Assembly (NCBI GenBank): GCA_913061465.1
Contig: CAJXSU010000001.1
Coordinates: 84,717-148,716, forward strand
Source: an uncultured Flavobacterium sp.
GTDB taxonomy: Bacteria > Bacteroidota > Bacteroidia > Flavobacteriales > Flavobacteriaceae
Reading direction: 5' to 3'
Length of the DNA: 64,000 nt
Within the stretch, counting starts at the first letter, position 1, and every line of letters starts with the position of its first letter. Below, one piece after another: positions 41,835 to 51,944 of this stretch. Position numbers and translations under genes: made by a program. The notes below the pieces were generated by a model that saw only the letters and a program-made list of their open reading frames with translations, did no database searches and had not been told where the DNA came from.

Positions 41835-41946
41835 TATATCTAATATAGGTAGCTTAAGTTTTTAATTTGGAGAAGTAAAAGTTAGATTATCAAATCTACT
41901 TATTTTTTTCTCGCAAAGCTTTGCTCCGGTTGTTACTTTTATTATT

Positions 41947-43149
41947 TTACATTTTAGCATCCAAATACTTCCCGACTTCTTTATGTCCAAAATTTGGAAT
42001 CATTTTAAAGAATAAATCAACTATTTGTTGTTTATCCCATTGTTTGTCAATTTTTAACTTTGCAATCGTATTTTCAAACAGCTTCAATTTGTTGTCTTCA
42101 ATATGAAGATCGTTTTTAACAATTCCAAGGTTTTCAAAACGATCCATATTTAAAGTTTCCTTATCAGTAAAAAACTCTTCAAAATCCTTTTCTCCTGTGG
42201 TATCACTTTTTGTAAATAAGCAAGGCCATTTTTTGCTATTAGTGATTGTTAATTTATTATTAGCGTGGCCTATAAAAAAACTACGTGCTTCTTCTTCTGT
42301 TTTAAAAAGAACAGGATTTAATCCTTTTTCTTTTAAATATCTCACTGCAATTTCAGAAAAAGTAGTTAAATGTAAATTTTCATTAAGTTTAGGAAAATAA
42401 ATATCTCGATTTTCACCAAAGATGCAAGACATTAAACAAAGCTCACCCGCCTCTTTTGGTATCACAAAATATCTTTTGACATCGTTAGGAGCAACAATAG
42501 GTTGGTTTTTTTCAAGCCGATTATTAAAACCATGCAATAAAGAACCATCTGAAAATGCCACATTGGCAAACCGCGCCATCGAAACATTTATTTCTTTGCT
42601 TCTTCGATTTACAAACATTTCCATAATACGTTTGGAAGCGCCCATCATATTTACTGGATTGGCTGCTTTATCTGTTGAAACACAAAAATATTTTTTAACA
42701 CCATTTTCAATTGCCTGTTGAAGAGTTTTATCGGTGTTAAAAATATTAGTATCAATCATACGCATTAAAGTGAAAGGATCTTTTTCACTTCTCACATGTT
42801 TTAAAGCGGAAAGATTTAATACATAATCGTATTGTCCATCAACTTTCCAGAAAGCATCATATTCTATTGAACCAACATCAAGGGCAAATGTCTGAAAATC
42901 ACCACTGATATATCCAAAAGAACTTCTAATATCTCGTACTAGTTCCACCAGATTATTTTCAGAAATATCAACCACATGAATCTTTAGAGGATTTCTTTTA
43001 AAAATCTCTTTAGTTACTGCTTGTCCTATAGAACCTGCTCCCCCGATTACCAAAAATTTAGAGTTAGAAACTATTTGTTCTAATTCTACTCTATGATTTT
43101 GGATATCTTTGCTGAAGAGTTCTTTGCTTCTTCCTATTAAGTTTAGCAT
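41947..43149 (-). CDS. NDP-N-acetylhexosamine 4,6-dehydratase (Polysacc_synt_2; LegB/PglF-like)
   Basis: 400 aa; VIGGAGSIGQAVTKEIF, SALKHVRSEKDPFTLMRMIDTNI, STDKAANPVNMMGASKRIME. Confidence 0.87.
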   Translation of the reverse strand: MLNLIGRSKELFSKDIQNHRVELEQIVSNSKFLVIGGAGSIGQAVTKEIFKRNPLKIHVVDISENNLVELVRDIRSSFGYISGDFQTFALDVGSIEYDAFWKVDGQYDYVLNLSALKHVRSEKDPFTLMRMIDTNIFNTDKTLQQAIENGVKKYFCVSTDKAANPVNMMGASKRIMEMFVNRRSKEINVSMARFANVAFSDGSLLHGFNNRLEKNQPIVAPNDVKRYFVIPKEAGELCLMSCIFGENRDIYFPKLNENLHLTTFSEIAVRYLKEKGLNPVLFKTEEEARSFFIGHANNKLTITNSKKWPCLFTKSDTTGEKDFEEFFTDKETLNMDRFENLGIVKNDLHIEDNKLKLFENTIAKLKIDKQWDKQQIVDLFFKMIPNFGHKEVGKYLDAKM

Positions 43150-43155
43150 TTCGTA

Positions 43156-44445
43156 TTATAAAATTTGTTGTGATTGAATCGCACCAGTAAATATTTGATC
43201 CCACTTTTCTATTCTATTATTCCAATCAAATAATTCTTTAACTTTATTGACATCAATTTTATTTATTTTTTTGTCATTTATTGCATACTCCATAGCTTGC
43301 TTCCATTTCTTGTAACCAATTGATGGTACAATAAAGCCGCAATCATTTTCTTTTAGTACTTCTGCCGCAAGTCCCGCATCTGTTGTAATTATCTGATTTC
43401 CCATTAGCATGGCATAAAAAGTAGACATTGGTCCAGCATTAATAATGCTAGTCATAAAAAACGTATCTGTTGCAGAATATAATAATTTGAGTTTTTCCTC
43501 ATCAATATATCCCAAAAATGTAACCTTATCTTCTAAATTGTATTTCTTAATCAATCTATTTAATAATAGACCATATTTTTCAGGCCCCTGAGATGTGAAA
43601 AAACAATGAAATTTTTTATATTTTAATTGATTGATAACATTTAATGCTTCATGAATTTGATATTCAGGAACCAATCGAGATGAAAATAAAAAGATATGAC
43701 CTTTGTTTTCTATATTTAATTCTTTTTTTGCTTCATTTGAAGATATACTAGGCTTCCAAAACTCTAAATCTGCTCCAAAAGTATTGAAATTCACTTTGCA
43801 AGAAAATTTTTCCTTTATTTCAGGAATAAAAGCTTTATGGGCTAACATTAAACTTTTAATGTGCATCATAAATTGTAGTTGTTGCCTGCCTTTAATAAAA
43901 TCATGCAACATCCTTACTGGGTTAATTGAAAATTTAAATTTTCCTAATAAAACTTGAGAATATAAAAAATGGTTAAAGTGGATCGCCACCCTATCGGAAA
44001 ATTTCTCTTGTATATTTAACCCAAAAGCATTTCTACTAGCGGGTAGAACAATTAAGTATTCTGTATTATGTGGTTTATTATTTATGTAATTATTGAGATA
44101 ATCAATCATCTCCGGAGAAAATATAAAGTCCGTTTTATTTAATCCGCTCCATAATTTAATGTTTTTAACAGGAAATGATTTTGTTAACAAACCATTATTA
44201 AAAGTATGAGCATATACTTTATCTGCTCTTACATCGGGACGCCAAACTTCCCAAGTATAATGATCGAATTTATCCAGTACTTTATTGCCAAACTGAAAAG
44301 CCCAATCCTCTTGCCAAACACCAATTTTTTCATTTTTAGGATTATACCAAACATGAGCCGCCCTGTCTAAAGAGTTATTCTCCTTAATATAGCCAAATTT
44401 TGGACTAAAGGTCTTAATATATATAACATGATACTTTTTACTCAT
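43156..44445 (-). CDS. Glycosyltransferase, GT4-like
   Basis: 429 aa; FLFSSRLVPEYQIHEALNVINQL, MTSIINAGPMSTFYAMLMGNQIITTDAGLAAEV. Confidence 0.82.
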   Translation of the reverse strand: MSKKYHVIYIKTFSPKFGYIKENNSLDRAAHVWYNPKNEKIGVWQEDWAFQFGNKVLDKFDHYTWEVWRPDVRADKVYAHTFNNGLLTKSFPVKNIKLWSGLNKTDFIFSPEMIDYLNNYINNKPHNTEYLIVLPASRNAFGLNIQEKFSDRVAIHFNHFLYSQVLLGKFKFSINPVRMLHDFIKGRQQLQFMMHIKSLMLAHKAFIPEIKEKFSCKVNFNTFGADLEFWKPSISSNEAKKELNIENKGHIFLFSSRLVPEYQIHEALNVINQLKYKKFHCFFTSQGPEKYGLLLNRLIKKYNLEDKVTFLGYIDEEKLKLLYSATDTFFMTSIINAGPMSTFYAMLMGNQIITTDAGLAAEVLKENDCGFIVPSIGYKKWKQAMEYAINDKKINKIDVNKVKELFDWNNRIEKWDQIFTGAIQSQQIL

Positions 44446-45925
44446 TCATTTCCTTTTTAATATACTTATAAGTCAATTTTGGATTAACTATTTCGATTAA
44501 TTCATACACTTGTTTTTTTGTAATTAAATTTACCGAAAATAAAATACCGAATACAATTATTAAAAAAATTGGAGGAAATAAAACCCACCAATACATTGTA
44601 ATATCTTTTAAAAAAGGTACAACTAAATAAGATGTTAAAACCATAATAAATATAACCAAATAGGTTAATAAAACTCGATAGTCAAAATTAACTTCCCCAG
44701 TCCGTATTGACGCCAAAATAACTAATATATTATGGAAAACATTTACAGCTAACAGATTTATTGCCAAACCAATAGCTCCAAGCCCTAAATATTCTGTTGA
44801 GACAAAATAAATAACACTAATAATGTAGAAGATGAATTTTGCCAATTTTAACCAGAAATTCATATAAAACTTACCCATTCCGCTTAATATATTACCATAA
44901 GGCATCCCAACAATTGTAATATAAGATGCATAAATCAGAAATATAAAGGGAGTAATACTATTTTGATATTTATCTCCTAAAACAGCCAGTAATAGTGGTT
45001 CAGCAATAATACCAAGTAAACAAATGAATGGAAGAATAAAACTTGCTATAAAGGTTTGAAATTTATTAATTTTAACATTAAGATTTTCCCAGTTATTTTC
45101 TTTTATATATCGAGAAAATAATGGGAAAAATACGGTACCCATTGTATTGCCCAGAATAAGAATCATTCCTCCTAAAGAAAAAGCTGCAGCAAAATACCCT
45201 AATTCAGTAGAATTTGTATAATGTTGAAGAATTAATCTATCTGAATAACCAATAAGTGAGTTTAGTATAACTATTAAAGAAATAGGAATTGCAATTTTAA
45301 GATGGTTTTTAGCCAATTCTTTCCTATACTTCCCATAAGGTAAAGAGCGAAAAAGATTAATTGCTATGGGTAAAACTATTATACCTGTCAATAAATTCCA
45401 ACCAACCAAACCCACCGCATTGAAACCTAATAGAACCACAACTATTTTTCCTAGTTGAAATAATATGCCTCGTACTATCTTTGGTAAATTTGCCTTAGCT
45501 TGTTTTAGTTGACCTGTAAAAGTAGAATCATTAAACTGTATTAGCTTAGTTATTACCATTGCGAAAAGCGTTATGATAATTACTTGTTCATGAATGCTAC
45601 TTTCGAACTGATAATTTAAAATATATTTCTGAACAGCAAACCATATTAAAACTGTAAAAAGAAAAATAATTATAGCTATTATCTGTAATCTTGAATAGGT
45701 GGCCAAACTATCCCCAATATCTTTACCTTCGGATATTAATTTAATATTACCTGTTCCAAATAAACCCGTAATAAACCCGAAGATCCCAACATAAGCAGTA
45801 GCGTAAGCAATCGTACCTAGCACTTCCGGCCCAGCAACCCTTGCCACCACAATTCCTGAAATTAACCCCAATATTCTCAATGACATATTAGAGCCAAACT
45901 GGACTAAAAATTTTTGCTTAAGCAT
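44438..45925 (-). CDS. wzx: Wzx-like oligosaccharide flippase
   Basis: 495 aa polytopic; QFGSNMSLRILGLISGIVVARVAGPEVLGTIAYA. Confidence 0.88.
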   Translation of the reverse strand: MLKQKFLVQFGSNMSLRILGLISGIVVARVAGPEVLGTIAYATAYVGIFGFITGLFGTGNIKLISEGKDIGDSLATYSRLQIIAIIIFLFTVLIWFAVQKYILNYQFESSIHEQVIIITLFAMVITKLIQFNDSTFTGQLKQAKANLPKIVRGILFQLGKIVVVLLGFNAVGLVGWNLLTGIIVLPIAINLFRSLPYGKYRKELAKNHLKIAIPISLIVILNSLIGYSDRLILQHYTNSTELGYFAAAFSLGGMILILGNTMGTVFFPLFSRYIKENNWENLNVKINKFQTFIASFILPFICLLGIIAEPLLLAVLGDKYQNSITPFIFLIYASYITIVGMPYGNILSGMGKFYMNFWLKLAKFIFYIISVIYFVSTEYLGLGAIGLAINLLAVNVFHNILVILASIRTGEVNFDYRVLLTYLVIFIMVLTSYLVVPFLKDITMYWWVLFPPIFLIIVFGILFSVNLITKKQVYELIEIVNPKLTYKYIKKEMNE

Positions 45926-46844
45926 TAAATCTCACTTTACTAATGAAATCATTTTGAATTTCGTTGATAAGAAAATGAATATTACCAGCTGTATGAGGAG
46001 TAATAATCAAATTTGGCAATTTCCAGAGTTGTGACCATCTAGACAAGGGTTCTTTTTCGAACACATCAAGCGCGGCGGCTTTGATTTGATTATTTTTCAA
46101 AGCCTTATATAATGCATTTTCATTAATAATTTCACCTCTTGCAATATTAATAATCATTGTTTCTCCACCCATAGCCAATAGCTTCTCTTCATCAATAAAA
46201 TGACAAGTATCAGTGCGTAATGGCAATGCAACAATAATAATCTCACTATCTGTTAAAAATTGATTTAGTTGATCTTTTAAATACCATTTGTTTATAGACT
46301 TATCTTTTCCTTTATTATTGGAATATCCCAAAACATTACATCCAATATTCTGAAATATTTCAGCAATTGCTGTCCCATTATTACCTATACCAAGTATTCC
46401 AATATTATAATCTCGAATGGATCTTATGTTTGCTTCAAAAAAAGCGGCTTGGTCCCATTTTCTTTTTTTTTGATTTAATATAGCGCTAGGAAATTCACGT
46501 ATAAGAGATAATGCCATTAGAAGTGAATGTTCTGCAATAATACTACTAGCAATACCCTTAGATGTCTCTAAATTAAACTCTTTTGGTATGTTATATTTAT
46601 CAAGATAATTAATGTTGCTAATACCTAGATATAAAAGTTCTAAATGCTTTACCAATTCAAATTCAGGAAAATTAAAAGAAAAACAATAATCAGCCTGAGG
46701 CAATTTCACCAATAAACTTTTTGTGTCCGAAACGAATTGAACTAAAAAATTATCTTCGTAATTACCCTCAAAATTTTCCTCAAATCTCTTTAACCAACTT
46801 TCTCTGGTGAAACGATCGTTGGTTTGAATAACAATATTTTTCAT
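45918..46844 (-). CDS. D-isomer-specific 2-hydroxyacid dehydrogenase
   Basis: 308 aa; GILGIGNNGTAIAEIF, NIARGEIINENAL, LDVFEKEPL, TPHTAGN. Confidence 0.9.
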   Translation of the reverse strand: MKNIVIQTNDRFTRESWLKRFEENFEGNYEDNFLVQFVSDTKSLLVKLPQADYCFSFNFPEFELVKHLELLYLGISNINYLDKYNIPKEFNLETSKGIASSIIAEHSLLMALSLIREFPSAILNQKKRKWDQAAFFEANIRSIRDYNIGILGIGNNGTAIAEIFQNIGCNVLGYSNNKGKDKSINKWYLKDQLNQFLTDSEIIIVALPLRTDTCHFIDEEKLLAMGGETMIINIARGEIINENALYKALKNNQIKAAALDVFEKEPLSRWSQLWKLPNLIITPHTAGNIHFLINEIQNDFISKVRFNA

Positions 46845-48040
46845 TAATTTCTTAATTTGTTTCTAAAAGCCAATGCATTAACTAAAATTTGTCTTTTGAG
46901 AATACGATAAACTATATTAAAATCATCAAAATGGAAAAAAGCAATGGTTTTATCCCCTTTAATATCACTAAGCCATCCCCTAAAAGTTAACTCATTTACC
47001 TTTCTGTATTGTTGGAACGATTTATAACTTGAAAACAGATTTAAATATTTTTTTCCGTAATCAAACCTATAAATATTCTCAGGGTTCTGACCAGTTGCAC
47101 ATAAATAATCCATTAATGGAAAATTCATTCCACATAAATCTGCCAAAGCATTTTGTTGCCAGTATCTTGAATTAATTTCTATTAGCTTAGTTTTCCCATC
47201 TCGTTCATCATACTTAAATTCTGCACTTCCAACACCTATATAGTTTATAGAATTAAATAGTTTTGTTCCTATTTGTTTAAGTTTTTCATCCTTTATACTC
47301 TGAGCACAAGTAGCTATACCAAAATGTATGGGATTTTGATGAATCTTTTTTAATGTAAATGCTAGTTTTGTATTTCCCTTTTTATCAATAAACACACTTA
47401 TCTTAGTGTTTTTATCATCTGAACTCTTTATTATTTCTTGCACTATAACAGGAACTTCCAGTTTTTTTAATAAATCTAACTTTTTAATAAGTTGTTCTTC
47501 ATTATCAATTACAAATCCTTTTTTAGAACCACTTACTTTAATCCTCCATATATTAACGTCTCTGGCTTTAATAAAAACAGGATAAGTGAGTTCGCTTATT
47601 TGATTTTCAATGGGTTTACTTATGTCTGTAAAAACAGTTTTCGGCACATCAATATTGGCTTTTAATGCCATTTTATATTGAATGTATTTGTCTTGAATAT
47701 CTATTATTAATTTTTTATTAGATAGATTATGTAAAAAATATTTATCGAAGAATTCTTGATTCCTAGCATATAACATTAAATATACATCTGAAGCAATAAA
47801 AACAACTGGTTTCTTAGCTAAAGTATTACAAAAATCGCTTAATTCTTGTAAGGCAATTTCATCATTCTCTTGTGGATGTGTAAACACCTTTCCTTCAATA
47901 TATCTTGAATAGTATCCAATTTCTTTAGCATAAGAAACTCCATAAACTTTAACACCAAGTTTTCCCAAGCTTCGTCCTATTGCCAAACCCGTTTCAGATA
48001 GACCAAAAACTATAGCAGGATTCTCATACTTATTTCTCAT
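46844..48040 (-). CDS. ATP-grasp family ligase
   Basis: NPAIVFGLSETGLAIGRSLG, YPVFIKARDVN, KLIEINSRYWQQ; internal ATG at 48040 preferred because the ORF track start (48091) overlaps the upstream CDS by 62 bp. Confidence 0.83.
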   Translation of the reverse strand: MRNKYENPAIVFGLSETGLAIGRSLGKLGVKVYGVSYAKEIGYYSRYIEGKVFTHPQENDEIALQELSDFCNTLAKKPVVFIASDVYLMLYARNQEFFDKYFLHNLSNKKLIIDIQDKYIQYKMALKANIDVPKTVFTDISKPIENQISELTYPVFIKARDVNIWRIKVSGSKKGFVIDNEEQLIKKLDLLKKLEVPVIVQEIIKSSDDKNTKISVFIDKKGNTKLAFTLKKIHQNPIHFGIATCAQSIKDEKLKQIGTKLFNSINYIGVGSAEFKYDERDGKTKLIEINSRYWQQNALADLCGMNFPLMDYLCATGQNPENIYRFDYGKKYLNLFSSYKSFQQYRKVNELTFRGWLSDIKGDKTIAFFHFDDFNIVYRILKRQILVNALAFRNKLRN

Positions 48041-49166
48041 GTAGACCTTCAGCTGTTTTTCTGTCTCTCCAAATTGGTTTAACATTTTCATTTGACAAGC
48101 TTACATTTATCTTTGGCTTTTTCAAACAATCAGGACAAACATTCTTATTAAACCCGAAATCTTCAAATAATGGATCTGTATTATATTCTTCTGTGCAAAA
48201 AGAGCAAGTCCTTTTCTCAACAACAGATAGCCTCCTAGGATTGAAAGAATACTCTTCCTTAAATGATACAATTCTGTCCTTTAAATAATGAACTGAATTA
48301 CTTTCATTTTCACAATTCTCACATATTGGAACATCATATTTATCAAGAGAATTTAGTTTTGCACTTCTATCACCACACAAAAAACAGTGCATTATTTCAT
48401 GTATTTTTACAGAAATAGTTATTGATTGTGAACCAAATGTCTTTAAGAACGACTTATCGACTCTACTGGCAATTCTATTATATATGTCATTGCTTGAAAC
48501 ATTATGCGATTTATTTTTTCCAAAAAACTCGGTGAATGTAAATAAAAAAGCAGCACCAATATGTTTTGTGACCTTCATTTCAGAGGCTTCAACTAGTGAT
48601 TTTAGTTTTGTGGGAGAATAATAGTATTGAAAAAAAGGTGGTCTAATAATTTTCTTGCGTAATATCTTTTTAACCGTATTCTTAATCCTCTTTTTGGTAC
48701 TTCCACGCATAACATTCCAAGAATTGTTAGGCGTTGTAATTATAGCAACTCCTCCTGGTCGTAATGCCCTATACATTTCATCCATCGCTTCCTTAGGACC
48801 TTCAATAAAATGTTCCATTACCCCAAACGACAAATAGCCACTCAATGAATTATCTTCATAAGGCATCTGCTTAATATCCCCTTCAACAAAAGGTAAATTA
48901 AACCCATTTTTTTTTTGCCATTCCTTAAGGAAAAGAATTGTTTCCTTAGAAAAATCTAATCCTATTGTGTTTATCCCAAGTCGACTCAAATAGAAATTGA
49001 ATTTCCCCAAACCACATCCAGCCTCTAGTACATCTCCAAAACGTGGGGTATATTTTAATATATATGGCCTTAGACCATAGTAATCCCACATGTCTATTTC
49101 AACTTCTATCTTACTATTTTCCCATAAATCAGTCCATACTTTTTTTTCTTGTCCTATTGTCTCCAA
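48030..49166 (-). CDS. Class I SAM methyltransferase with C-terminal Cys-rich (zinc-ribbon-like) region
   Basis: 378 aa; DVLEAGCGLGKFNFYLSRLG, ALRPGGVAIITTPN; tail with CFLC, CENC, CSFC, CPDC. Confidence 0.87.
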   Translation of the reverse strand: METIGQEKKVWTDLWENSKIEVEIDMWDYYGLRPYILKYTPRFGDVLEAGCGLGKFNFYLSRLGINTIGLDFSKETILFLKEWQKKNGFNLPFVEGDIKQMPYEDNSLSGYLSFGVMEHFIEGPKEAMDEMYRALRPGGVAIITTPNNSWNVMRGSTKKRIKNTVKKILRKKIIRPPFFQYYYSPTKLKSLVEASEMKVTKHIGAAFLFTFTEFFGKNKSHNVSSNDIYNRIASRVDKSFLKTFGSQSITISVKIHEIMHCFLCGDRSAKLNSLDKYDVPICENCENESNSVHYLKDRIVSFKEEYSFNPRRLSVVEKRTCSFCTEEYNTDPLFEDFGFNKNVCPDCLKKPKINVSLSNENVKPIWRDRKTAEGLHEK

Positions 49167-49174
49167 AATTAGAA

Positions 49175-50299
49175 TTAAAATTTATTTAAATATTTTAAAA
49201 TATAACTTAACTCCTCATCCGTCAATTCAGCATGTAACGGTAACGTAATAAATGTATCGACTTCTTTTTCAATAAATTCACAATCCTTGGCATAAGGCTT
49301 AAATAAAGGCTGTAAACTTAAAGGAGTATAATGACAACCTGTTGCTATACCTTTAGATTTTAAGTATATCATTAAATCATCACGTTTTTCAGCACGTATT
49401 CCAAACATTTGGTAACAATAGTTTTCTGGCTCAAAGGGCACTAAAGGCTCAATTCCATCGATATCTTTTATACCATCTAAATACATTCTAATTATTTCTG
49501 CCCTACGTGCATTAAACTTTGGGAGTTTTTTTAATTGTGCTAACCCAATTGCAGCAGCAAGGTCATTCATATTATATTTATAACCCAAGACGTTAAGTTC
49601 ATAAAACCAATGCAAAGCATCTTTATTAGCATCTGTATAAGCTTGGGCAGTTTTCCAATTGTCTTTATCAATACCTACCCAACGCATGGCCTTCACATCC
49701 TTGAATAATTCGGGTTGGTTAGTAACCATCATCCCACCGTCCCCGGTTGTCATTAGTTTTTTCTCTTCAAATGAATAACACCCTATATCACCCCAGGTAC
49801 CCAACACTTTTCCTTTGTAAATTGCGCCAGCAGTATGTGCGCAATCCTCAATCACTGCTAATCCTTTTTCCTCAGCCCAAGGCATTAATTCTTCCATCGG
49901 TACTGGATGTCCTGCAAAATGTACTGGCATTACAGCAACTACATCATCTGTATATTTTCTTTTCATATCATTCAAATCCATACCTAAGGTAACAGGGTCA
50001 GAATCAACAAAAACTGGTATTAATCGATTGTACAAAGCTGCACTTGCAGTTGATGAAAATGTTAATGAGGGAACCAAAACTTTTGATCCCTCTGGGAATT
50101 TAAAGGCAGCCAAAGCCAAATGTAATGCAGCAGTAGCCGAATTTACTCCTATTGCTATTTTACATCCAACAAACTTGGCCCATTGTTTTTCAAATTCATT
50201 TACATTGGGTCCTAAACCAACCCATGAGCGGTCCATAGCTTCTTTTATGTTTTGTAATTCTTCATCTCCAAAGGAGGGTTTGAAAAGTCTGATGTTCAT
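49175..50299 (-). CDS. DegT/DnrJ/EryC1-family PLP aminotransferase
   Basis: 374 aa; CYSFEEKKLMTTGDGGM (Lys retained), AVIEDCAHTAGAIYKGK. Confidence 0.92.
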   Translation of the reverse strand: MNIRLFKPSFGDEELQNIKEAMDRSWVGLGPNVNEFEKQWAKFVGCKIAIGVNSATAALHLALAAFKFPEGSKVLVPSLTFSSTASAALYNRLIPVFVDSDPVTLGMDLNDMKRKYTDDVVAVMPVHFAGHPVPMEELMPWAEEKGLAVIEDCAHTAGAIYKGKVLGTWGDIGCYSFEEKKLMTTGDGGMMVTNQPELFKDVKAMRWVGIDKDNWKTAQAYTDANKDALHWFYELNVLGYKYNMNDLAAAIGLAQLKKLPKFNARRAEIIRMYLDGIKDIDGIEPLVPFEPENYCYQMFGIRAEKRDDLMIYLKSKGIATGCHYTPLSLQPLFKPYAKDCEFIEKEVDTFITLPLHAELTDEELSYILKYLNKF

Positions 50300-50302
50300 T
50301 GT

Positions 50303-50866
50303 TTATTTGTTTGAAATGTGTTTATACTCCGTTATAAATTGTTTTAATGTCATATTTTTTTCATCCTTAGCAGATAGAATAGGTTTATCAGTTGGCCAAT
50401 TAATCCGAATTGTTTTATCATTCCATAAAAGTCCTCTTTCATTCTCCTTAGAGTAAAAATTGTCAACCTTGTATACTACCTCACTTACTTCTGTTAAAGT
50501 ACAAAACCCATGGGCGAATCCTCGTGGGATAAATATCATTTTTTTATTATCTGCACTAAGCTCAATACTATCAAATTGTCCGAACGTTTCGGAATCCTCT
50601 CTTAAATCAACAAATACATCTAATACTGAACCGTTAACACAACGCACCATCTTAGATTCTGAAAATGGGGGAAGTTGAAAGTGTAACCCTCTAATAATGC
50701 CTTTTTCTTCAGATCTAGAATGGTTTTCTTGTACCCAGTTTCTATCAAGTCCTTTTTCTTTGAAAATAGAATCATCAAAGGTTCTCATAAAAAAACCTCT
50801 GCTATCGTTACGAGGGGCTAATATAATTTCGAAAACGCCTCTTATATCTCTTTCTTTAAATATCAT
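50303..50866 (-). CDS. RfbC-like cupin epimerase (dTDP-4-dehydrorhamnose 3,5-epimerase family)
   Basis: 187 aa; DSRGFFMRTFDD, QENHSRSEEKGIIRGLHFQLPP, IPRGFAHGFCTL. Confidence 0.9.
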   Translation of the reverse strand: MIFKERDIRGVFEIILAPRNDSRGFFMRTFDDSIFKEKGLDRNWVQENHSRSEEKGIIRGLHFQLPPFSESKMVRCVNGSVLDVFVDLREDSETFGQFDSIELSADNKKMIFIPRGFAHGFCTLTEVSEVVYKVDNFYSKENERGLLWNDKTIRINWPTDKPILSAKDEKNMTLKQFITEYKHISNK

Positions 50867-51944
50867 TTTGTGTATTCCAGTAGTTAGAATAATTTTCTAT
50901 TTGCTCTGTGCATAGATTAAAAACATCCTCTGTTTTATACCTCTTGTACCAATCAACGGTGAAGGCTATTGTCTGATCTAAATCAAACAATGGATTCCAA
51001 CCAAGTTTATTTTTGGCCTTTGTTATATCTAAAGAAAGCAACTTAGCCTCATGCAATTTTTCTTTATCTGAAATGTCATTCCATTCCCCTTTTCCATAAT
51101 TAACTATTGTTTTATTCAACAGCTCTTCTACCGAAACTATATTTTCTTTCTCAGGTCCAAAATTCCAAGCTTCATCGAACTTTTTTTCACTAATCATCTT
51201 GGCACCAAGCAATAAGTAGCCCCCTAGAGGCTCTAAAACATGCTGCCAAGGGCGAGTTGCATGTGGATTTCGAATTTCAATTGTCTCTTCTTTTTCGATA
51301 GCATTTATAATATCCACTATAATTCTAAATGGAGCCCAATCTCCACCACCAATTACATTGCCGGCTCTAGCAGAGGCTATCTTTTTTTCTGAATCTTGAA
51401 AAAAAGAACGTCTGTAAGAACTAATTACAAGCTCTGAGGCACCTTTACTAGCACTATATGGGTCATACCCACCCATAGGATCTGTTTCCTTATAACTATA
51501 ATCTTTCTCAATGTTTTCATAACATTTATCTGTTGTTATAAAAACACCCGTTTGTAAACTCGCAGACTTTCTAAAAGCTTCAAGTAAATTAACAGTACCT
51601 ATTACGTTTGTCTCGAAAGTATAAACAGGATCGTCGTAACTATCTAAGACTATTGGTTGGGCTGCTAAATGAAACAATATCTCCGGTTTTTCAATTTCAA
51701 TAATTTCTTCAATTATAGATAATTCTCGTATGTCAGCTCTGTAATCTCTTATTTTTTTTTCAATTTTGGATAATACAAAATTATCCTTTTCAGATTTAGG
51801 ATCTAGAGATATTCCAACTACATCTGCACCTAAATTATGTAACCAAATAGAAAGCCAAGAACCTTTAAAGCCAGTGTGACCAGTAATTAAAACTTTTTTT
51901 CCTTTATAAGTTTGTAAAAGAGAATTTATTTCCAAACTTTCCAT
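50856..51944 (-). CDS. rfbG: CDP-glucose 4,6-dehydratase
   Basis: 362 aa; YKGKKVLITGHTGFKGSWLSIWLHNLGADVVGISL, NPHATRPWQHVLEPLGGYLLL. Confidence 0.95.
   Translation of the reverse strand: MESLEINSLLQTYKGKKVLITGHTGFKGSWLSIWLHNLGADVVGISLDPKSEKDNFVLSKIEKKIRDYRADIRELSIIEEIIEIEKPEILFHLAAQPIVLDSYDDPVYTFETNVIGTVNLLEAFRKSASLQTGVFITTDKCYENIEKDYSYKETDPMGGYDPYSASKGASELVISSYRRSFFQDSEKKIASARAGNVIGGGDWAPFRIIVDIINAIEKEETIEIRNPHATRPWQHVLEPLGGYLLLGAKMISEKKFDEAWNFGPEKENIVSVEELLNKTIVNYGKGEWNDISDKEKLHEAKLLSLDITKAKNKLGWNPLFDLDQTIAFTVDWYKRYKTEDVFNLCTEQIENYSNYWNTQNDI

Noticed and set aside
50028-50456. 142-aa plus-strand ORF spanning the aminotransferase/RfbC junction
   Set aside because: Overlaps two strongly supported minus-strand CDSs; composition typical of an antisense shadow frame
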